From positions 1 through 50,080 of the forward strand of contig CACFVT010000004.1 in the NCBI GenBank assembly GCA_902569865.1: a stretch of 50,080 nt of DNA, in the 5' to 3' direction. The stretch is from an uncultured Alphaproteobacteria bacterium. GTDB lineage: Bacteria; Pseudomonadota; Alphaproteobacteria; HIMB59; GCA-002718135. Numbering within the stretch: position 1 is the stretch's first letter; every line of letters begins with the position of its first letter. Made by a program: the position numbers and the translations under genes. The notes below the pieces were generated by a model. It saw only the letters and a program-made list of their open reading frames with translations, did no database searches and was not told the DNA's origin. Shown piece by piece: positions 32,996-42,405 of this stretch.

Positions 32996-34057
32996 TTAAT
33001 TTTTAATCCAACTATAATCAATTGTTATCTTTAAGTCTTTCCATGATTCATACTTATCAAGAGGTAATTTAAGTTTAGAACAAAGAGGGTTATATAAAGT
33101 GGCCACTGCGCTTTCTGTAATTGCTTCATAATAAGGATTACTCTTACTTATATTTGTGTCAAGAATTTGTACAGTGTCTTTTCTGACATTAGCCTCTCTA
33201 TCAATTTTTGCACTAATTTTTACCATTTCATCACCTATTATTTGAGTGCCTGCCCTGGGATTAAAGCAACTTCTTAATTGCTGTAAAACAAGATCCATTT
33301 CAGAAATTGATACTTCTATATTTGCTTTATTCTCATTCTCATTATCTTGCTCTATTTTATCTTCTTCATTATTATTGTTATTAGAAGTATTTGATATATC
33401 TTCATTCCTTAAGTCTTTCAGCATTGTTGCAAGATTAAAATCTGGCTCTGGTTTTGAAACAGGTTTTGGTTTATCTATAATTTTGGTATCTTTCTTAATC
33501 TCTGGTTTTGTTTTATTTTCAATCACTACATCACTTATTGCTTTTATCTGTTCTGGAGCTTTTGGTTTTAATTTAGGTTTTATTTTATTAACTTTTAGTG
33601 TTTCTCCACTCTCTACATTTAACTTTTTTTCTTCAATTAAATTGTTAATTTCCTTTTTTTTTAAGGTAATATTTTTTGACTCAGGTTTCTTTATCATTTC
33701 AGTATCATTGATCTTTTTTTCGTTTGTATTTACTTTTTTCTTAGTTTTTTCATTTAAATCTATTTTTTGAATTTCGGTATTTTCAGAAGAGGTAAATTTT
33801 TTTTGTTCTATTTTTTTTGATTCTTTATTAATTTCAATATTTTCTTTTTTAGATGTTAATGATGTAACATCAGAAACATTTAAAATTTCAATTGGTATTA
33901 CTTGAGGCATTGGTATTTTTTTTGGTTTAAAAAAGTCAGGGAGTCCAATAGCAAATAATAAGATAATCAAATGCAGAAAAAGAGAAAAGTAAATTCCTAA
34001 ATGATTTGGTTTAGAGTTTTCTATATAATTAAAAGCCTTGTAATATAAGGACTGCAT
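32996..34057 (-). CDS. tolA: Tol-Pal system protein TolA (TonB-like)
   Basis: 353 aa; single N-terminal TM, long Lys/Glu-rich region, C-terminal globular domain with Cys pair; located tolR-tolA-tolB. Confidence 0.88.
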   Translation of the reverse strand: MQSLYYKAFNYIENSKPNHLGIYFSLFLHLIILLFAIGLPDFFKPKKIPMPQVIPIEILNVSDVTSLTSKKENIEINKESKKIEQKKFTSSENTEIQKIDLNEKTKKKVNTNEKKINDTEMIKKPESKNITLKKKEINNLIEEKKLNVESGETLKVNKIKPKLKPKAPEQIKAISDVVIENKTKPEIKKDTKIIDKPKPVSKPEPDFNLATMLKDLRNEDISNTSNNNNNEEDKIEQDNENENKANIEVSISEMDLVLQQLRSCFNPRAGTQIIGDEMVKISAKIDREANVRKDTVQILDTNISKSNPYYEAITESAVATLYNPLCSKLKLPLDKYESWKDLKITIDYSWIKN

Positions 34058-34062
34058 TATAT

Positions 34063-34494
34063 TTAATTTTCTTTTGGATTTTGAGTAACAAGAGCTACTT
34101 TAATATATCCTGCAGAGTTTACTAATGACATAATTTCCATTATTCTACCATAGGCAACCACCCTATCACCTCTTACATATATCCTAGCTTCCTTATTTAA
34201 TTCAGTTATAGCATTTAATCTTGGTATTAAATTTTCAACTGCAACTTTAGATTCTCCTAAATAAATCTCACCGCCTAATTTAACAGTAATTTCTAATGGA
34301 TCCTTTTGGTCGGTTAATGCAGATGCTTTTACTTTTGGAAGATCTACAGGGATACCAACAGTTAGTAGTGGTGCTGTAACCATGAAAACAATTAGTAAAA
34401 CTAACATAACATCAACAAAAGGTGTGACATTAATCTCACTCATTTGAGAGTATTTCTTACGTCTTCTTAATGAATTGTTATTTAAGTTTATCAA
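34063..34494 (-). CDS. tolR: Biopolymer transporter TolR
   Basis: 143 aa; MSEINVTPFVDVMLVLLIVFMVTAPLLTVGIPVDLPKV. Confidence 0.95.
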   Translation of the reverse strand: MINLNNNSLRRRKKYSQMSEINVTPFVDVMLVLLIVFMVTAPLLTVGIPVDLPKVKASALTDQKDPLEITVKLGGEIYLGESKVAVENLIPRLNAITELNKEARIYVRGDRVVAYGRIMEIMSLVNSAGYIKVALVTQNPKEN

Positions 34495-34495
34495 T

Positions 34496-35215
34496 TTATT
34501 TTTTCTCTAATTGTCTAAAAAAAATTGTTGTAAACTCATCCATAAAAGTCTCTAAAGAAACAAAATACTTGGACAAATCACTTGAAATTTTATTATATGC
34601 AACAACTGCAGGAATAGCCACAAAAAGGCCAAGTGCAGTAGCGAATAATGCTTCTGCTATTCCTGGTGCTACTACAGATAAATTAGTATTTTGAGCAACA
34701 GCAATTGATTTAAAACTGTTCATAATACCCCAAACCGTTCCAAATAATCCTATAAATGGTGCAGTAGAACCAGATGTTGCTAAAAATGTCAGATTTTTCT
34801 CCACTATTTCACTTTCTTTATTAAAAGTTACCACCATGGATCTTTGCATTCTATCCTTTAGTGATGAAAGGTTTGCGCTTATTTCACCTTCGTGACTTGA
34901 TTTACTTTTTTTCCATTCTGAAATTGCAGCACAAAAAATTTTTGACTTAGGATCAAGTTTATTAAAGTTTAAAGTTTCGTATAAATCTTCAAAAGAATTG
35001 CCTGACCAAAAAATTTCTTCAAATTCTTTTTCCATCTGCTTAAGTTGTCTTAATCTGACAAGCTTAGAAACAATTATGCTCCATGAATATAGCGATGCTA
35101 AAATTAATATTATTATAACTGATTTTACAACAAGATCGGCACTCATAAAAAGTGCAAACATTGAGAAATCTATGTTTTCAGATGCAATATTATTAACTGT
35201 GCTAACTTCTTCCAT
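34496..35215 (-). CDS. tolQ: Tol-Pal system protein TolQ (MotA/TolQ/ExbB)
   Basis: 239 aa; FLATSGSTAPFIGLFGTVWGIMNSFKSIA, PGIAEALFATALGLFVAIPAVVAYN. Confidence 0.95.
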   Translation of the reverse strand: MEEVSTVNNIASENIDFSMFALFMSADLVVKSVIIILILASLYSWSIIVSKLVRLRQLKQMEKEFEEIFWSGNSFEDLYETLNFNKLDPKSKIFCAAISEWKKSKSSHEGEISANLSSLKDRMQRSMVVTFNKESEIVEKNLTFLATSGSTAPFIGLFGTVWGIMNSFKSIAVAQNTNLSVVAPGIAEALFATALGLFVAIPAVVAYNKISSDLSKYFVSLETFMDEFTTIFFRQLEKK

Positions 35216-35514
35216 TATTCTGTATCCTTTATTTTTGTTAAATCATCACTATGAACCATAATCCAAAAACCTGGTCTATTTTTTTCACACAATGCTATAA
35301 CAGGAGTTTTACCCTCATCTTTAGCAAGTTTTGCTGTATCATCCCATAAAGAAACAGCTGTATGTTTTGCTCTTAATTTGCACTCTATAAAAAGTTCATC
35401 ATGAATAACATCCGCACGTGTAACTTTTCCATTACCTCCACTTAAAGGAGTTCTTTGGCCATTAAAATAATTTGCAACATCTCTTTCTCTTTTTTTCCAA
35501 GCTTTATCAGGCAT
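35215..35514 (-). CDS. Small PD-(D/E)XK-fold nuclease, Hjc-like resolvase candidate
   Basis: 99 aa; KKRERDVANYFNGQRTPLSGGNGKVTRADVIHDELFIECKLRAKHTAVSLWDDTAKLAKDEGKTPVIALCEKNRPGFWIMVHSDD: N-terminal Glu helix, glycine loop, ADVI-x5-IECK (D..ExK). TAATG overlap with tolQ. Confidence 0.72.
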   Translation of the reverse strand: MPDKAWKKRERDVANYFNGQRTPLSGGNGKVTRADVIHDELFIECKLRAKHTAVSLWDDTAKLAKDEGKTPVIALCEKNRPGFWIMVHSDDLTKIKDTE

Positions 35515-35527
35515 AATCTTCCTTTCG

Positions 35528-36277
35528 CTATGCTGTTAACGTGTTTAATATATCATCACTAACATCAAAATTTGATGATACTACTTGTACATCTTCATTT
35601 TCTTCTAATATATTCAATAACTTAAATAATGTTTCAGCTTTTTCTTTTGACACAGAAATTTCATTTTCACTTTTCCAAATTAATCCTGTAAAATTTGTTG
35701 GACCAAATCTTTCAATTATTTTTTGATTAAGTTGATGAAGAATTGTTTGATCACAATAAATATTGTATACATCCTCATTAAGCTCATAATCTTCAGATCC
35801 ATTTTCTATAATAAAATCAAATAGTTCTTCTTCATTAATATTATTTTTATTTAATGTGATGCTTCCTAATCTTTTAAAACCAAAACTAACACTTCCCGTC
35901 TCACCAAGATTTCCTCCATATTTACTAAAAGTGGATCTTACCTCTGCTGCTGTTCTGTTTTTATTATTAGTAAGAGCTTCGACAATAATTGCAACACCAT
36001 CTGGACCATAACCTTCATATCTTACTTCTTCATAATTACTGTCAGAATCATTCCCTTCACCTTTTTTAATAGCTCTTTCGATATTATCTTTAGGCATATT
36101 TAAAGACTTTGCTGTTCCTACTGCTGATCTTAATCTTATATTTTTTTCAGGATCAGGCCCCCCTTCTTTTACTGCAACAGAAATTTCTCTACCTAATCTA
36201 GAAAAGATCTTTGCTCGTTTTTTATCTTGTGCACCTTTTCGATGCATAATATTTTTAAATTTAGAATGGCCTGCCAT
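35528..36277 (-). CDS. yebC: YebC/PmpR-family regulator / translation factor
   Basis: 249 aa; MAGHSKFKNIMHRKGAQDKKRAKIFSRLGREISVAVKEGGPDPEKN, MPKDNIERAIKKGEG, YEGYGPDGVAIIVEALTNNKNRTAAEVR. Confidence 0.97.
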   Translation of the reverse strand: MAGHSKFKNIMHRKGAQDKKRAKIFSRLGREISVAVKEGGPDPEKNIRLRSAVGTAKSLNMPKDNIERAIKKGEGNDSDSNYEEVRYEGYGPDGVAIIVEALTNNKNRTAAEVRSTFSKYGGNLGETGSVSFGFKRLGSITLNKNNINEEELFDFIIENGSEDYELNEDVYNIYCDQTILHQLNQKIIERFGPTNFTGLIWKSENEISVSKEKAETLFKLLNILEENEDVQVVSSNFDVSDDILNTLTA

Positions 36278-36355
36278 AACTCTCTATAAATATTTTGTTC
36301 GTTATCAGTAAAGTAATTTAAATAAATCAATATTGTGTCTAATATATGTAATTTT

Positions 36356-37144
36356 TTACATCTGAAAAGGTACAATTTTCAATGATAATCCAGTGCTATC
36401 ATCAATTTCAATGTATGTTCCACATATAGTTATTTTGTTATCAGCAGGAAAAAACCTGCTTTCTGATCTATAGCCTTTAACAAAACCATGAATAGGGTTT
36501 TCTTTATCCATACCAATAACCGAGTTATAATCACCCGTCATTCCAACGTCTGTTTGATAAGCAGTACCACCATCAAGTATCTTTGCATCTGCTGTAGGAA
36601 TATGTGTATGAGTTCCAAGAATAGCTGAAACTTTCCCATCAAAATAATGACCAAAAGCATTTTTTTCTGATGTTGTTTCACCATGCATATCAATGAATAT
36701 GGCACTACAAGTTGATCCCAGTTTTTCTTTTTGTAAAAAATTCTTAGTCACGCTAAACGGGTCATCTAAAGAAAGACCCATGAATAACCTTAACATAACC
36801 TGCACAATTATAATCTTTTTATCATTATTAAGTTTTAGTTCATAATACCCTTTTCCAGGGACTCCACTTGGATAATTTAATGCCCTAACAATTTTAGGAC
36901 ATTCTTCAATGTATGATAACATTTCCCTTTGATCCCATGCGTGATTTCCCAACGTTATTACATCGACGCCCGCTTCAATAAGTTGAACTGCAATTTTTTT
37001 TGTGATCCCATAACCGGCAGCTGCATTTTCAGCATTAACTATCAATGCATCAGGTTTATATTGATTCTTTATATCTGAAATTTTTTTAATAAATGTTTCT
37101 CTAGCTTCTTTCCCGACAATATCCCCAATAAATACTAATTTCAT
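36356..37144 (-). CDS. YmdB/TIGR00282-family metallophosphoesterase
   Basis: 262 aa; MKLVFIGDIVGKEARETF, NAENAAAGYGITKKIA, VDVITLGNHAWDQREM, GTHTHIPTADAKILDGGTAYQTDVGMTGDYNSVIG. Confidence 0.93.
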   Translation of the reverse strand: MKLVFIGDIVGKEARETFIKKISDIKNQYKPDALIVNAENAAAGYGITKKIAVQLIEAGVDVITLGNHAWDQREMLSYIEECPKIVRALNYPSGVPGKGYYELKLNNDKKIIIVQVMLRLFMGLSLDDPFSVTKNFLQKEKLGSTCSAIFIDMHGETTSEKNAFGHYFDGKVSAILGTHTHIPTADAKILDGGTAYQTDVGMTGDYNSVIGMDKENPIHGFVKGYRSESRFFPADNKITICGTYIEIDDSTGLSLKIVPFQM

Positions 37145-37722
37145 ATAAACTTGTATAATTGTTTTTCAGTTAAAACGAAATCTAATTTATAATCAAAACC
37201 ATCTATAGGTATTTTATTTTGCTTTTGCTCATCAAAAGCAAAGCCTACAGTATAAAATTTTAAATTTAATTTTCTTAATTTTGCAAAAGTTTTATCATAA
37301 AAACCTCCTCCATATCCCAGCCTATATCCATTCAAATCGAAACCTAAGCAGGGAACAAAAAATAATTGTGGGAGTGTTTCCTCATTTTTATTTGTTGGTT
37401 CAGGAATATTATATTTACCTAATTTAAAATTCGTATTTGGATTACTTTTTATAAAAATAAGCTCTGTTGAATCTCTTTTAATTACAGGAAATGATAATGT
37501 TTTACCTAAATCCATAATTTTTTTATTTAGTTGATGTGTTGATATTTCTGAGCGAATTGAAATGAAACTTGCAATATTTAGAATCTCTTTAAAATTAATA
37601 TATTTATTTATTTGCTCAAAAACCTTAACATTAAATTCAATAGTAGAATTTTTTTTTATTAAATCTCTTTTATGAGTTAAAATTTTTCTCAAATTTATTT
37701 TTTGAGAAAGTAATTCATTCAT
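37141..37722 (-). CDS. fthC: 5-formyltetrahydrofolate cyclo-ligase
   Basis: 193 aa; LFFVPCLGFDLNGYRLGYGGGFYDKTFAKLR, VGFAFDEQ. Confidence 0.92.
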   Translation of the reverse strand: MNELLSQKINLRKILTHKRDLIKKNSTIEFNVKVFEQINKYINFKEILNIASFISIRSEISTHQLNKKIMDLGKTLSFPVIKRDSTELIFIKSNPNTNFKLGKYNIPEPTNKNEETLPQLFFVPCLGFDLNGYRLGYGGGFYDKTFAKLRKLNLKFYTVGFAFDEQKQNKIPIDGFDYKLDFVLTEKQLYKFI

Positions 37723-38143
37723 GATTTTTTTTTAAAATATTATTTTTAATTTGCGTAAGTTCACTATGAAATTCTTCTAAAGCATATTCTAATTTTGATA
37801 CTTCATCAGTCTTATTATTTAGTTCTGATTTGATTTTTTTTATTGCATTAATACTTTCTTCAGACTCTTTTTTTGTTAACTTAATCTCTTTTTTTAATAA
37901 CTCATTATCAGTTTCTTTGATATTCAGCCTATCTTTTAATGCTTGAATACCCCCAATTGAGTCCTGCAGTTCTAAGCTAATAAGTGTAGCAATCTTCAGG
38001 TCGCTTACTTTTCCATGTAAGTGAGAAAATTTATTCCAATTTTTATTTAATGTTTCTACTGCCTTTAATAGTCTTTGTTTTTCATCTTCTTTATATGATA
38101 ATTTTAATTTTTGATTAAATATGCTTACCTCAAGATCGGGCAT
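37715..38143 (-). CDS. zapA: Cell division protein ZapA-like
   Basis: MPDLEVSIFNQKLKLSYKEDEKQRLLKAVETLNKNWNKF...KIATLISLELQDSI then coiled coil. ORF reaches 38176; MPDLEV is the likely start. Confidence 0.8.
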   Translation of the reverse strand: MPDLEVSIFNQKLKLSYKEDEKQRLLKAVETLNKNWNKFSHLHGKVSDLKIATLISLELQDSIGGIQALKDRLNIKETDNELLKKEIKLTKKESEESINAIKKIKSELNNKTDEVSKLEYALEEFHSELTQIKNNILKKNHE

Positions 38144-38330
38144 TTTCTTCCTCAAGAAATTCTTCCAATTCTTCAACGCTTTCTCTAATTCCTTTTTTTA
38201 ACCCTGACAACTCTTTATTCAATTCATCAATCTTTTTTTCAAAATTATTATCATTATCTAAATTCTCAGAAATATTTTTTATTTCTTGAATAATTTTTTT
38301 TAAAAGAGATATTTTTTCATCAATTTTCAT
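38130..38330 (-). CDS. Small coiled-coil protein (DUF4164-like), upstream of zapA
   Basis: 66 aa, heptad-like Leu/Glu/Lys-rich; position upstream of zapA as in many alphaproteobacteria. Confidence 0.5.
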   Translation of the reverse strand: MKIDEKISLLKKIIQEIKNISENLDNDNNFEKKIDELNKELSGLKKGIRESVEELEEFLEEENARS

Positions 38331-38369
38331 ATGTATTTTATAGTTCGATTATTTTAAAATGTCACTTTA

Positions 38370-40397
38370 TTGCATTTTAATATTAGTGTAAAAGAATACA
38401 AATACCGAGGGAATTTGAAAACTAATAATATAAAATCAGAAAAACTATCTCAATTAGCTAATTGTATACGTTTTTTATCAATTGATGCTGTTCAAAAGGC
38501 AAATTCAGGTCATCCAGGCATGCCTATGGGTATGGCTGACATAGCTACAGTTTTATTTAAAAATCATTTAAAATTTGATCCAAATGATCCAAAATGGATA
38601 GATAAAGACAGGTTTATTTTATCAAATGGACATGGCTCAATGCTTCTGTATGCATGTTTATATTTAACAGGCTACAAAGATATCAGTTTGGATAATATTA
38701 AGAAATTTAGACAAATAGGCTCTCCTACAGCTGGGCATCCAGAGTATGGCGAGTTAGCGGGTATTGAAACAACAACTGGTCCATTATCTCAAGGACTTTC
38801 AAATGCTGTTGGATTTGCAATGGCTGAAAGTAAACTTTCTTCTTCATTGGGCAAAGATTTTATTAACCATTATACATATGTTTTTGCTGGAGACGGTTGC
38901 TTGATGGAAGGATTAAGTCATGAAGCCTGTAGTTTAGCAGGTCATTTAAAATTAAATAAGCTAATAGTTTTTTTTGATGATAACTCAATTTCAATAGATG
39001 GAGAAATATCATTAAGTAGTAGTGATAATATTCAAGTGCGTTTCAAATCATATGATTGGAATGTATTAAATGTTAATGGTCACAATCATGAAGAAATTAA
39101 TGAAGCTATACTTAATGCTAAGAATTCTGATAAGCCAACAATTATTTGCTGTAAAACTAAAATAGGATTTGGCTCACCTAATAAAGAAGCTAGCGCTTCT
39201 TCTCATGGGTCACCTTTAGGTAAGGAAGAGGTAGAACTTACTAGAAAAAATTTGAATTGGAATCATAAAGAATTTTATATTCCTGATGATCTTCTCTCAG
39301 AATGGAGAGGCTTTGCAAATAGAAACGCTGAAATTAAAAAAAATTGGGAAAATAAAAATGCAGATTTTTTAAATTCTAGTAAATTCAATAATTTTTTTAA
39401 TGAAAATTTAGACTCCGATATTAAAGCTGAAATAATTAATTTTAAAAAGTTATATGCTAAAGATGATACAAAGTATGCAACAAGAAAAGCTAGTGAAAGT
39501 TCACTAGAGCTCCTTAATAATCATATTGTAAACTTTCTGGGAGGGTCTGCTGATTTAACAGGATCTAATAATACTAAAACAAAAGAGATGGATATTTTTA
39601 ATGCTGAAAATTATAAAGGAAGCTATGTTTATTACGGTATAAGAGAGCATGCTATGGCCGGTGTAATGAATGGTTTAGCATTACATGGAGGGATTAAACC
39701 GTACGGAGGAACATTTCTAGTTTTTTCTGATTACTGTAGACCATCAATAAGATTATCTGCTTTAATGAAACTTCCTGTTATATATGTAATGACACATGAC
39801 TCCATAGGTCTTGGAGAAGATGGTCCGACACATCAGCCTGTAGAACATTTAGCTGCTTTAAGAGCTATTCCAAATTTAAATTTGATAAGACCTAGTGATA
39901 TTTTGGAAACAATTGAAGCATGGGAAATAGCTCTAGAAACTAAGGGGCCAACTATTTTAGCATTAACTAGACAAGGTTTGCCAACTAATAAAAGAGATTC
40001 TTATGAAGATAACTTAACTAGGAAAGGGGCTTATATAATAAAAAATCATTCCAAATATGATGCTTCAATTTTTGCTTCAGGTTCTGAGGTTGAAATTGCA
40101 CTTCAAGCATCAATTAAATTACAAGAAATAAATATTAATCTAAGAGTTATATCTTTTCCATCTATGGAACTTTTTGAAATGCAAAATGCAAAATATAAAA
40201 AAGAAATAATTGGCAATAAACCAAAATTTGCAGTTGAGGCTGGAGTAATTAATGGGTGGGAAAAATATGTAGACTATGAAAACTTCATTGGTATGAGATC
40301 TTTTGGTGCAAGTGGTTCATACAATGATGTTTACAAACATTTTAATATTACAGCTGATAATATATGTAAAAAAATTCAAGAAAAATTAATATTATAA
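38370..40397 (+). CDS. tkt: Transketolase
   Basis: 675 aa; ANSGHPGMPMGMADIATVLF, TTTGPLSQGLSNAVGFAMAE, AGDGCLMEGLSHEA, HDSIGLGEDGPTHQPVEHLA. Exact start uncertain. Confidence 0.97.
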   Translation: MHFNISVKEYKYRGNLKTNNIKSEKLSQLANCIRFLSIDAVQKANSGHPGMPMGMADIATVLFKNHLKFDPNDPKWIDKDRFILSNGHGSMLLYACLYLTGYKDISLDNIKKFRQIGSPTAGHPEYGELAGIETTTGPLSQGLSNAVGFAMAESKLSSSLGKDFINHYTYVFAGDGCLMEGLSHEACSLAGHLKLNKLIVFFDDNSISIDGEISLSSSDNIQVRFKSYDWNVLNVNGHNHEEINEAILNAKNSDKPTIICCKTKIGFGSPNKEASASSHGSPLGKEEVELTRKNLNWNHKEFYIPDDLLSEWRGFANRNAEIKKNWENKNADFLNSSKFNNFFNENLDSDIKAEIINFKKLYAKDDTKYATRKASESSLELLNNHIVNFLGGSADLTGSNNTKTKEMDIFNAENYKGSYVYYGIREHAMAGVMNGLALHGGIKPYGGTFLVFSDYCRPSIRLSALMKLPVIYVMTHDSIGLGEDGPTHQPVEHLAALRAIPNLNLIRPSDILETIEAWEIALETKGPTILALTRQGLPTNKRDSYEDNLTRKGAYIIKNHSKYDASIFASGSEVEIALQASIKLQEININLRVISFPSMELFEMQNAKYKKEIIGNKPKFAVEAGVINGWEKYVDYENFIGMRSFGASGSYNDVYKHFNITADNICKKIQEKLIL

Positions 40398-40417
40398 AAT
40401 AACAGAGAGGCAAGAGA

Positions 40418-41422
40418 ATGAGAGTAGCAATTAATGGATTTGGAAGAATTGGAAAATTAGTTTTTAGAGCTTTTCTAGAAAAAAACTTAAAAGGTGCAGA
40501 AATAGTTGCAATAAATGAACTTGGGAGCTTAGACTCAAGTTTGCATTTAATGCAATTTGACAGTATTCATGGAAAGCTTCCCTTTAATATAAAAAAAAGC
40601 AAAGATGGATTAAAGTATAAAAATAAAACAATTAAATTTTTTAGCGAAAGAAATCCAATTAATCTTCCATGGAAAAAACTTAAGGTTGATATAGTTCTAG
40701 AATGTAGTGGAGTTTTTTCTAGTAAAGAAAAATCAAACGCGCACATTAGTGCAGGAGCAAAAAAAGTAATTATTTCTGCTCCAGCTTCAAATGTTGATGC
40801 TACAATTGTTCAAGGTGTTAATAATCAAATATTAACAAAAAAACATAACATTATATCAAATGGATCTTGTACTACTAATTGTTTAGCTCCAGTTGCTATG
40901 GTCCTTGATAAGGGAGTTGGTATTGAAAGTGGTTTTATGACTACTATACATAGTTATACTGGTGATCAAAGGACTGTCGATCAAAGTCATAGTGATCTAA
41001 GAAGGGCAAGAGGGGCGGCTATATCGATGATTCCTACTTCTACTGGTGCAGCTAAAGCTCTTAGTTTAGTTTTGCCAAAAATGAAAGGAAGGCTTGATGG
41101 AACAGCAATAAGAGTTCCAACACCTAATGTATCACTAATTGATTTTACATTTACCTCAAAGAAGAAAACGACAGTAGAAAAAATTAACAAACTAGCAATT
41201 AATGCCAGTAAAACTAAGGGGTTAAAAAATATTTTAACTACCAATGAATTGCCATTAGTTTCAATAGATTTTAATCACAACTCAAGTAGTTCTGTGTTTG
41301 ATTTAACTCAAACTCAAGTTCTTAATGGTAGATTTTGCAGAGTTTTGTCCTGGTATGATAATGAATGGGGTTTCTCAAATCGAATGATTGAAACGATGCT
41401 TGATTTAAAAAAATTATTATAG
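40418..41422 (+). CDS. gap: Glyceraldehyde-3-phosphate dehydrogenase
   Basis: 334 aa; MRVAINGFGRIGKLVFRA, SNGSCTTNCLAPVA, HSYTGDQ, WYDNEWGFSNRM. Confidence 0.98.
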   Translation: MRVAINGFGRIGKLVFRAFLEKNLKGAEIVAINELGSLDSSLHLMQFDSIHGKLPFNIKKSKDGLKYKNKTIKFFSERNPINLPWKKLKVDIVLECSGVFSSKEKSNAHISAGAKKVIISAPASNVDATIVQGVNNQILTKKHNIISNGSCTTNCLAPVAMVLDKGVGIESGFMTTIHSYTGDQRTVDQSHSDLRRARGAAISMIPTSTGAAKALSLVLPKMKGRLDGTAIRVPTPNVSLIDFTFTSKKKTTVEKINKLAINASKTKGLKNILTTNELPLVSIDFNHNSSSSVFDLTQTQVLNGRFCRVLSWYDNEWGFSNRMIETMLDLKKLL

Positions 41423-41839
41423 GTGAGTAAAAAATTAGTTGCTTTTACAATAAGTACGCTTGATCAAGCTGAAGACATTATTTTAGAGTCTAAAATCCAT
41501 AAAATCAAACCCATACTTCATTTTAAATATTATATTCTTAGTGGCTTTGGTCCTGAATATGTTTTGATTTTTCAAAAAGTGCTAATTTCAAAGTTTGGAA
41601 AATCAAGCTTTAAATTGTTCATTGATTGTGGTTTTGACAGTAGCCTAAGTATAAGAATGGCAATAAAAAAAATTGAATATATAAAACTTAGGGGTAATTC
41701 AATTATTTTAAAAAAAATTAGAGAGATAGCAGATAAAAATAGAGTTTTATTAAATCCTTCTTTTAATATAGTAGACTGCAGAAAAATAGAAAATATTAAT
41801 TTAAAAATTAAAAAAATATACTCTAGGGAAAAAAAATGA
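41423..41839 (+). CDS. Conserved hypothetical between gap and efp
   Basis: 138 aa, GTG start immediately after the gap stop; PEYVLIFQKVLISKFGKSSFKLFIDCGFDSSLSIRMAIKKIEYIKLRG resembles an uncharacterised alphaproteobacterial protein encoded before efp (recalled pattern, not searched). Confidence 0.6.
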   Translation: MSKKLVAFTISTLDQAEDIILESKIHKIKPILHFKYYILSGFGPEYVLIFQKVLISKFGKSSFKLFIDCGFDSSLSIRMAIKKIEYIKLRGNSIILKKIREIADKNRVLLNPSFNIVDCRKIENINLKIKKIYSREKK

Positions 41840-42405
41840 AAATTGATGGTAATCAAATAAAGGTTGGAAACATTTTAGAAATTAATTCTAAATTGTGGCG
41901 AGTATTAAAAACTCAACACACGCAACCAGGTAAGGGAGGTGCCTATTTACAGGTTGAGATGAAAGAAATTAGAGAAGGAACAAAAATCAATGAAAGATTT
42001 AGATCCTCTGAAAGTGTAGAAAGGGCTATTCTGGATGAAAAAATTTGTCAATTTTTATACTCTGAAAATAATAAGTTTGTTTTCATGGATAATTCAACAT
42101 ACGAACAAATTGAGGTTGGTGATGATATAATAACAGAAAATCAATCTAAATTTTTAATTGAAAATGATAATATTAATCTTCAATTTTATGAAGAGTCAGT
42201 TGTTGGTTTAGAGCTGCCTGATAATATAATTTTAAAAGTTGAAGAAACTGAAGCAGTAGTCAAAGGTCAAACTGCTGCGTCATCATATAAGCCTGCCATA
42301 TTAACTGGAGGAATAAAAACTTCTGTGCCACCCTTTATATCAACTGAAGACTACATAGTAGTAAGTACCACAAATGCAAGTTATGTTGAAAAAGTAAAAA
42401 AATGA
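41836..42405 (+). CDS. efp: Elongation factor P
   Basis: 189 aa; IKVGNILEINSKLWRVLKTQHTQPGKGGAYLQVEMKEIREGTKINERFRSSESVERA. Confidence 0.97.
   Translation: MKIDGNQIKVGNILEINSKLWRVLKTQHTQPGKGGAYLQVEMKEIREGTKINERFRSSESVERAILDEKICQFLYSENNKFVFMDNSTYEQIEVGDDIITENQSKFLIENDNINLQFYEESVVGLELPDNIILKVEETEAVVKGQTAASSYKPAILTGGIKTSVPPFISTEDYIVVSTTNASYVEKVKK

Noticed and set aside
33246-33770. 174-aa plus-strand ORF rich in Ser/Phe/Leu
   Set aside because: Antisense to the Lys/Glu-rich tolA coding region; low-complexity mirror of the AAA/GAA codons.
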